Shown here one piece after another: positions 1 through 5,006 of a stretch of 30,153 nt of DNA. Under the pieces are notes generated by a model. It searched no databases. It had not been told where the DNA came from and worked only from the letters and a program-made list of their open reading frames with translations. The position numbers were made by a program, and so were the translations under genes. Within the stretch, counting starts at the first letter, position 1. Each line of letters starts with the position of its first letter. This DNA is from Eubacteriaceae bacterium (GTDB lineage: Bacteria; Bacillota; Clostridia; Lachnospirales; Lachnospiraceae), in NCBI GenBank assembly GCA_902362455.1, contig CABIWJ010000003.1, forward strand, positions 1-30,153, given 5' to 3'.

Positions 1-470
1 ATTTAATACATTTCTGGCAGCACTTATAGCATTATTATAAAACTCTACTGCAAGTTTTTGCTCTACTGTATCACACTCAACTGCCCATTTCATATTACTA
101 ATCCATGTAGAATTACTATTAATGTTTCCATCTTCATCTTTATACTCATAAGGACTATCTATATAATTGCCGCAATATACAACTTAAACTTCTGACGTTT
201 CTGTATTTACAAAACATACTGATGATGTAGTATTATCACTACCACTAGGATATACCATTTGCAATTTCATTAACTCACTATCATTTTCTATAAATGATAT
301 AATTTTATCCATTCCAAGTTCTTTATCTGTATATCCAGCTACTCCATCAAAGCAAGTTGTATATTTCTTCTCCTCTATTATCTTTACAATATCTTTAACA
401 TTTTTTTACCATCAACATTATAGTATGCTAACGCCGATAAATATAATAACTGTTCATTACTTAGACTCAT
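1..470 (-). pseudogene. Gene B copy 1: broken Mbeg1-like hydrolase, cut by window edge
   Basis: It is very similar to copy 3 (3089-3661) along its whole visible length, but carries two inactivating changes. The A tract after codon GGT (plus-strand T run at 401-407) has seven A residues instead of eight, which shifts the frame. A TAT codon in the SEVYVV stretch has become a TAA stop (184-186). Its ATG at 468-470 overlaps the end of gene A copy 1 by 14 nt, as in the other units. The window begins about 100 bp before the point where the other two B copies are truncated, so whether this downstream-most copy continues into a full hydrolase domain cannot be seen. If the array arose by tandem duplication, this is the copy expected to retain the original 3' end. 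Confidence 0.85.
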
Positions 471-1226
471 TTGTTTCCTCCTCTATAAAAAAAGAAATAT
501 TATCTATTCCTACTAAAACACCCAGCTTATCATAGCCAAATTCTTCATATATTTTTTTTCTTAATGAATATGTATTTTCATCATAAGAATCAATATTTAC
601 ATAAATTATATCCTCAGATATATATTTTTTTAATTCACCAGTTATCTCATCTTCTAAATTTGTACTAAATTCACATTGTGGAATTTCAATATTATAAGAT
701 ATTTTTACATCATTACTCTTTAATAAACCTACTAATGTATTATTCTCTTCATTTAAATAAAAATCGCTCGAAAACCCGATTGCATTTTCATAGCCAGTTA
801 ATTCTCTTACATAAACTCCACTGATGAATTGTTTAATTCCAATTTTTTAATCACCTCATCTAAATCATATTTTATATTATCTTCTACTAAAGTACACATA
901 TAATCATCTACGCCAACTTTATATGAATCATAATATCCATCTTTATCTGTATCTTCATCTCCATCAGGATATACCATCACGCAATATTCTTTTTCTTCAT
1001 CTGTAATCACTCTAACTGTAACATATCCTTTTCTACCAATAACTTTCTTATTCTGTACGCTACTAACAAGTTCAAAATCTTTCTGATATTTATTTTTCAT
1101 ATATTCCAATGCCACTTCTGCACACTTATCCTCATCCATAATCGGCTTACTTTCACAACCTGTAGAATTTATAATTATCGTTGCAAATACGACTATTGCC
1201 ATCATACATTTTTTTATCTTTTTCAT
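457..1226 (-). pseudogene. Gene A copy 1: frameshifted lipoprotein gene
   Basis: It starts at an ATG behind AGGAGG and encodes MKKIKK, a hydrophobic segment, then STGC, a probable lipobox. The first 125 residues nearly match copy 3. An A tract (plus-strand T run at 843-848) has six A residues where seven restore the frame; as it stands, translation ends at 807 after 139 residues. Adding one A gives a continuation resembling copies 2 and 3 (IKQFISGVYV... to EEETNESK, stop at 457-459). The full-length version would be about 256 residues. The family was not recognised. The homopolymer shift could be decay, a reversible phase switch, or a sequencing error. Confidence 0.82.
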
Positions 1227-1316
1227 TCATTTCCTCCTATAATATTTATTTTCCTTTTCTTTTGTATTAATATCTTCTGCCCTCATTTACACCTTTTATG
1301 CTTTTTATTTTAAAAT

Positions 1317-1342
1317 AAAAAAGCATAACGAATACGTTATGC
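1317..1342 (-). terminator. Riboswitch expression-platform terminator, copy 1
   Basis: On the minus strand GCATAACG, loop UAUU and CGUUAUGC form a perfect 8-bp stem followed by UUUUUU. The 5' arm begins inside the last bases of the riboswitch aptamer. The 3' arm and U run can also pair with a GCAUAA-containing segment about 25 nt further down (plus strand about 1298-1320), giving an alternative long AU hairpin. This arrangement fits transcriptional control. Confidence 0.88.
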
Positions 1343-1450
1343 AACCGAACTATCTTAGGTATTATTATTCTAACAACTTTCTTTCCTCAATAACTACCCG
1401 TAGACTCCTGGCTTTGCGTCCATACATTTCTGTATGTTTGCCCTCTATCT
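1341..1450 (-). promoter_or_regulatory. c-di-GMP-I (GEMM-I) riboswitch, copy 1
   Basis: The minus-strand RNA carries the class I signature in order: GGGCAAA, a 6-bp stem CAUACA/UGUAUG closed by a GAAA tetraloop, then GACGCAAAGCC. The second helix carries a CCUAAG tetraloop-receptor element and ends in UAGUUCGGUUGC. The base after AG in AGGGCAAA is G, as in c-di-GMP-binding (not cGAMP-binding) members. It sits between a promoter and a terminator, about 115 nt upstream of gene A copy 1. Confidence 0.92.
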
Positions 1451-1464
1451 CTTTTTACTTTTAC

Positions 1465-1493
1465 AGTATAATTTATTAACTTACTTTTTTCAA
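1465..1493 (-). promoter_or_regulatory. Sigma-A promoter of cassette 1
   Basis: Minus strand TTGAAA (1488-1493), 17-bp spacer, TATACT (1465-1470). Transcription would start just before the riboswitch aptamer. The -35 box lies 8 bp downstream of the stop codon of gene B copy 2. Confidence 0.85.
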
Positions 1494-1500
1494 CATTTTT

Positions 1501-2060
1501 TCATTTCCAATACTTCTTTTCATACACAATCGTCACATACTGTGCCTGATTTTCACCTGTTGAATGTCCACATACAGTTATATCTATGTCTCCATCAATA
1601 TTATTCAATTCTTTTCTTGCCGCATTAATAGCATCTTCATAAAATTTTAATTCTCTTTTTTGCAACTCCGTATCTGATACACATAAACCTTTAACATTTT
1701 CTGTCCATTCACTTATATTTATCTGTTTCCCATCATCATCTCTTACTATATAGGGACTATCAATATAATTTCCACAAAAAACTACGTATACTTCTGATGT
1801 GTCCTTATTAATAAAGCAAACTGATGATGTAGTAGTATCTTTTTTGTCAGGATATATCAGTTGTAAATTCATTAACTCACTATCATTTTCTATAAATGAT
1901 ATAATTTTATCCATTCTATCCCATCAAAACATGTTGTTTTTTCAACTTTCTTTATATCATTTATAATACTTTTAACGTTTTTATTACTCACATCTAAAGT
2001 ATCAATATTGTAATATGTTAATGCTAATAAATATAATAACTGTTCATTACTTAGACTCAT
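1501..2060 (-). pseudogene. Gene B copy 2: broken, truncated Mbeg1-like hydrolase
   Basis: The ATG at 2058-2060 starts MSLSNEQLLYL, like copy 3, and overlaps gene A copy 2 by 14 nt. After the TTCFDG motif a short deletion (about 25-30 bp relative to copy 3, near 1914-1925) shifts the frame. Translation from the true start ends within about 15 codons. An open stretch from an internal ATG (1914) keeps 137 residues: a hydrolase core with the nucleophile elbow GHSTGENQAQY, then EKKYWK and a stop. GHSTGE departs from the usual GHSxGG. It ends at exactly the same position as copy 3. It is probably non-functional, although the internal ATG could in principle be used. Confidence 0.8.
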
Positions 2061-2811
2061 TTGTTTCCTCCTCCTTTATTAAAATATACATATCTTCTAA
2101 TGTTATCAAGTCATTAAGCTGTTCATATCCTTTTTCCTTATACACATTTTCTCTTTCTGTATACGTATCCTCAGAATATGCCTTTATATAAACTGATATA
2201 ATATCGCCTGATATTTTACTATATAATAATTCCGTAATACTATTCTTATATGAACTATTAAATTCACTTTCTGGTACTTCTATAATATAACTTATATCTA
2301 TACATCTATTATCTAATAGTCCCTGTAGCGTATTATTTTCTTCATTAATATAGAAATCACTTGAAAAGCCATGAAATCCTTTTACTTCACCTATTTCATC
2401 AACATATATCTCACTAATAAATCTATTAATTCCCATTTCTTTTATTATGTTATCTAATTCTAATTTCACATTCTGTTTTACCAATTCACACATATAATCA
2501 TCTGATACTACTTTATATGAAACATAAGCCTTATCATTTTTTTTATCCGGATATACTATCACACAATATTCTTTTTCTTTTCCTTTAATTCTTACATCTA
2601 CTTCTACATATCCTGCACTTCCAAAAACTCTTCTGACTTCATGCTTATATACAACTTCAAAATCTTCATTATATTTAGTTTTCATATATTCCAGTGCCAC
2701 TTCTGCACACTTGTCTACATCTATATATACTTTTTTCTTACAACTTGTAGAACTTATAATTACTGTTACAAATACTATCAATAGTAACATACTTTTTTTT
2801 ATCTTTTTCAT
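2047..2811 (-). CDS. Gene A copy 2: putative lipoprotein of unknown family
   Basis: An intact 254-residue protein starting behind AGGAGG with 6-nt spacing. Residues 1-24 are a basic MKKIKK start, a hydrophobic run and STSC, which fits a lipoprotein signal peptide, although Ser at -3 is not the commonest lipobox. The mature part begins with Lys-rich residues, then a CAEVALEYMKTKY helix, an acidic strand region with EKEYCVIVYPD, and a C-terminal half less similar to copies 1 and 3. It ends in EEETNESK, whose codons overlap the start of gene B by 14 nt, so the two are probably translationally coupled. Expression should be under the c-di-GMP riboswitch upstream. I do not recognise the family. A partner, chaperone or immunity role for the B product is possible but is guessed from gene pairing only. 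Confidence 0.85.
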   Translation of the reverse strand: MKKIKKSMLLLIVFVTVIISSTSCKKKVYIDVDKCAEVALEYMKTKYNEDFEVVYKHEVRRVFGSAGYVEVDVRIKGKEKEYCVIVYPDKKNDKAYVSYKVVSDDYMCELVKQNVKLELDNIIKEMGINRFISEIYVDEIGEVKGFHGFSSDFYINEENNTLQGLLDNRCIDISYIIEVPESEFNSSYKNSITELLYSKISGDIISVYIKAYSEDTYTERENVYKEKGYEQLNDLITLEDMYILIKEEETNESK

Positions 2812-2901
2812 TCATTTCCTCCTATAATATTTATTTTCCTTTTCTTTTGTATTAATATCTTCTGCCCTCTTTTACTTCTTTTATGCTTTTTATTTTAAAA
2901 T

Positions 2902-2928
2902 AAAAAAAGCATAACGAATACGTTATGC
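2902..2928 (-). terminator. Riboswitch expression-platform terminator, copy 2
   Basis: Same perfect GCATAACG/CGTTATGC stem with loop TATT and a following T7 run on the minus strand. The competing downstream AU hairpin (2880-2908) is also conserved. Confidence 0.88.
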
Positions 2929-3037
2929 AACCTGACTATCTTAGGTATTATTATTCTAACAACTTTCTTTCCTCAATAACTACCCGTAGACTCCTGGCTT
3001 TGCGTCCATACATTTCTGTATGTTTGCCCTTTATCTC
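2927..3037 (-). promoter_or_regulatory. c-di-GMP-I (GEMM-I) riboswitch, copy 2
   Basis: GGGCAAA, the GAAA-capped 6-bp stem and GACGCAAAGCC are all unchanged from copy 1. One difference is a U in place of a C in the ...CAGGUUGC end (CAGGTTGC against CGGTTGC). The conserved core has survived while the genes between the copies diverged. Confidence 0.92.
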
Positions 3038-3051
3038 TCTTTTACTTTTAC

Positions 3052-3080
3052 AGTATAATTTATTAACTTACTTTTTTCAA
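3052..3080 (-). promoter_or_regulatory. Sigma-A promoter of cassette 2
   Basis: Minus strand TTGAAA (3075-3080), 17-bp spacer, TATACT (3052-3057), identical in layout to cassettes 1 and 3. Confidence 0.85.
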
Positions 3081-3088
3081 CATTTTTT

Positions 3089-3661
3089 TCATTTCCAATA
3101 CTTCTTTTCATACGCAATTGTCACATACTGTGCCTGATTTCCACCTGTCGAGTGTCCACATACAGTTATATCTATATCTCCATCCACATTATTTAATACA
3201 TTTCTGGCAGCACTTATAGCATTATTATAAAACTCTACTGCAAGTTTTTGCTCTACTGTATCACACTCAACTGCCCCTTTCATATTACTAATCCATGTAG
3301 AATTACTATTAATGTTTCCATCTTCATCTTTATATTCATAATTTCCTGCTATATAATTTCCACAATATACAACATAAACTTCTGATGTTTCTGTATTTAC
3401 AAAACATACTGATGATGTAGTATTATCACTACCACTAGGATATACCATTTGCAATTTCATTAATTCACTGTCATTTTCTATAAATGATATAATTTTATTC
3501 ATTCCAAGCTCTTTATCTGTATATCCAGCTACTCCATCAAAGCAAGTTGTATATTTCTTCTCCTCTATTATCTTTACAATATCTTTAACATTTTTTTTAC
3601 CATCAACATTATAGTATGCTAATGCCGATAAATATAATAACTGTTCATTACTTAGACTCAT
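3089..3661 (-). CDS. Gene B copy 3: truncated Mbeg1/DUF2974-like alpha/beta-hydrolase
   Basis: A 190-residue protein, the only B copy in the window without a frameshift. The N-terminus MSLSNEQLLYLSALAYYN, a strand with VYVVYCGNY, the segment SxWxxNMKGAVxxDTVEQKLAVEFY, and then VCGHSTGGNQAQYVTI resemble the Mbeg1-like/DUF2974 lipase-type hydrolases. Ser171 in GHSTGG would be the nucleophile. The protein stops 19 residues later (EKKYWK), so the rest of the fold, including the acid and His of the triad, is absent; catalysis is not expected. The stop lies 8 bp before the -35 box of the next cassette, which points to truncation by the duplication itself. The start overlaps gene A copy 3 by 14 nt. 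The family is assigned by eye. Confidence 0.72.
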   Translation of the reverse strand: MSLSNEQLLYLSALAYYNVDGKKNVKDIVKIIEEKKYTTCFDGVAGYTDKELGMNKIISFIENDSELMKLQMVYPSGSDNTTSSVCFVNTETSEVYVVYCGNYIAGNYEYKDEDGNINSNSTWISNMKGAVECDTVEQKLAVEFYNNAISAARNVLNNVDGDIDITVCGHSTGGNQAQYVTIAYEKKYWK

Positions 3662-4418
3662 TTGTTTCCTCCTCTATAAAAAAATCTATTTCATCTGTTC
3701 CTTTTAGCATATTAAGTTTTTCGTATCCATTTTCCTTATATATTTTTTCTCTTTCTAAATATATTTTCTCTGGATATGATTCAATGTAGACAGAAATAAC
3801 ATCTTCTGATATTTTAGGTTTTAATATTTCAGTAATACTCTCTTCATAACCTATATTAAATTCACTTTCAGGTACCTCAATTTTATATATTATATATACT
3901 TGCTTATTATTCAATAAAGCGTCCAAATTATCATTTCCATTTTCTATATAAAAATCGCTTGCGAACCCACAGAAACCATCTATTCTACATATCTCATCCA
4001 CATACACATTGCTAATAAATTGTTTTAAACCTGCCTTGTTAATTATATAATCTAACTCAACTTTCACATTTTCTTCCACTAATTTACACATATAATCGTC
4101 TGATATTACTTTATATGAATCATAATATCCATCTTTATCTGTATCTTCTTCACCATCTGGATACACTATAACACGATATTTTTTTTCTTCATCTGTAAGC
4201 ACTCTAACTGTAGCGTAGCCTTTTCTACCAATAACTTTCTTATTCTGTACGCTACTAACAAGTTCAAAATCTTTCTGATATTTATTTTTCATATATTCCA
4301 ATGCCAATTCTGCACACTTATCCTCATCCATAATCGGCTTACTTTCACAACCTGTAGAATTTATAATTACCGTTGCAAATACAACTATTGCTATCATACA
4401 TTTTTTTATCTTTTTCAT
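3648..4418 (-). CDS. Gene A copy 3: putative lipoprotein of unknown family
   Basis: An intact 256-residue protein from the rightmost, best preserved cassette, starting behind AGGAGG. The signal region is MKKIKK, a hydrophobic stretch and STGC at residues 21-24, so export and lipidation are likely. The mature protein is acidic and has the helix CAELALEYMKNKYQKDF, then a Lys-rich strand KKVIGRKGY, an Asp-rich loop DGEEDTDKDGYYDSY that could bind calcium, and SDDYMCKLVEENV. The N-terminal half is almost the same as copy 1; the C-terminal half differs more. The end overlaps gene B by 14 nt. No known domain was recognised. The riboswitch suggests a role in surface attachment or lifestyle switching, which is what c-di-GMP usually controls. 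Confidence 0.85.
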   Translation of the reverse strand: MKKIKKCMIAIVVFATVIINSTGCESKPIMDEDKCAELALEYMKNKYQKDFELVSSVQNKKVIGRKGYATVRVLTDEEKKYRVIVYPDGEEDTDKDGYYDSYKVISDDYMCKLVEENVKVELDYIINKAGLKQFISNVYVDEICRIDGFCGFASDFYIENGNDNLDALLNNKQVYIIYKIEVPESEFNIGYEESITEILKPKISEDVISVYIESYPEKIYLEREKIYKENGYEKLNMLKGTDEIDFFIEEETNESK

Positions 4419-4510
4419 TCATTTCCTCCTATAATATTTATTTTCCTTTTCTTTTGTATTAATATCTTCTGCCCTCCTTTACTTCTTTTATGCTTTTTAT
4501 TTTAAAATTA

Positions 4511-4536
4511 AAAAAAGCATAACGAATACGTTATGC
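4511..4536 (-). terminator. Riboswitch expression-platform terminator, copy 3
   Basis: Perfect 8-bp GCATAACG/CGTTATGC stem followed by T6 on the minus strand. The competing downstream AU hairpin is present at about 4489-4516. Confidence 0.88.
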
Positions 4537-4647
4537 AACCGAACTATCTTAGGTATTTATTATACTAACAACTTACTTTCCTCAATAACTACCCGTAGAC
4601 TCCTGGCTTTGCGTCCATACATTTCTGTATGTTTGCCCTCTATCTCT
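4535..4647 (-). promoter_or_regulatory. c-di-GMP-I (GEMM-I) riboswitch, copy 3
   Basis: Full class I signature: GGGCAAA, the CAUACA-GAAA-UGUAUG hairpin, GACGCAAAGCC, CCUAAG and UUCGGUUGC. This is the control region of the only cassette in which both genes are open. Confidence 0.93.
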
Positions 4648-4659
4648 TTTTACATTTAC

Positions 4660-4688
4660 AGTATAATTTATTAACTTACTTTTTTCAA
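4660..4688 (-). promoter_or_regulatory. Sigma-A promoter of cassette 3
   Basis: Minus strand TTGAAA (4683-4688), 17-bp spacer, TATACT (4660-4665). Upstream of it the sequence no longer matches the other units, which marks the right boundary of the repeated unit. Confidence 0.85.
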
Positions 4689-4783
4689 CATTTTTCTATT
4701 CTTCACAGTTTCTAATATATTGGTTATCACAAATTATATTAATAAACTTATATTTGCAGCTTAACAAACATCTTTTAAATTAT

Positions 4784-4812
4784 AAATGGGTAGTTATCAG
4801 AACCACCCATTT
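4784..4812. repeat. Hairpin downstream of parC-like gene
   Basis: AAATGGGT and ACCCATTT form an 8-bp stem, extended by GTT/AAC after one mismatch. It has no T run in either direction, so it is a weak terminator candidate. The remaining bases between 4697 and 5006, apart from this and the next inverted repeat, show no gene. Confidence 0.5.
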
Positions 4813-4853
4813 AATATCATTTCAATTATTAATTCAAATCATTTGCAACTTTA

Positions 4854-4913
4854 GAGTTAGATAACTCATTCTTGATATATGATGTGGAATTATTCACATC
4901 ATATATCAAGAAT
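4854..4913. repeat. Perfect 19-bp inverted repeat with adjacent 14-bp palindrome
   Basis: The arms at 4868-4886 and 4895-4913 (ATTCTTGATATATGATGTG and its exact complement) flank an 8-nt loop. Directly beside it GAGTTAGATAACTC (4854-4867) is another near-perfect palindrome. No T run follows. It lies between the parC-like gene and the riboswitch array. It could be a terminator, a protein-binding site or a small mobile-repeat remnant. Confidence 0.75.
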
Positions 4914-5006
4914 TATGTCAAATATCTAAGTTGATAATTAGTATTAATCATTAACTGTCACCCTTAGCCCCTTAGTTTTGCAAACACTTCATCATGTGTA
5001 TATCTT

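Larger units (their letters stand above)
1..4697 (-). repeat. Tandem array of three riboswitch-lipoprotein-hydrolase cassettes
   Basis: Three directly repeated units of about 1.6 kb lie head to tail; the A-gene starts are at 1226, 2811 and 4418. Each unit, read on the minus strand, is promoter, c-di-GMP-I riboswitch, terminator, gene A, overlapping gene B. The control regions are nearly identical in all three. Units 1 and 3 are closest in the coding parts, and unit 2 is more diverged. At the right edge, similarity stops just beyond the promoter of unit 3 (about 4697). In units 1 and 2 the same position joins directly to the 3' end of the neighbouring B gene. That is the expected signature of tandem duplication with a breakpoint inside B. 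The left end of the array lies outside the window. Confidence 0.93.

Noticed and set aside
1434..3137. Short plus-strand open frames within the array (for example 1434-1628, 2925-3137) as genes
   Set aside because: They run antisense over the riboswitch, promoter and gene B, lack ribosome sites and recur only because the DNA repeats.
1341..4647. cGAMP-type (GEMM-Ib) reading of the riboswitches
   Set aside because: The ligand-contacting base in AGGGCAAA is G in all three copies, whereas cGAMP-preferring members carry A there. c-di-GMP is the better call, though selectivity was not measured.
1..4697. Insertion-sequence or transposon explanation for the three cassettes
   Set aside because: No transposase, terminal inverted repeats or target duplications were seen; unit boundaries fit unequal recombination or tandem duplication.
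4886..4925. Minus-strand TTGACA at about 4914-4922 as a promoter in the spacer
   Set aside because: No -10 at 16-18 bp spacing; the TATGAT-like hexamer is only 12 bp away, and the bases belong to the 19-bp inverted repeat.
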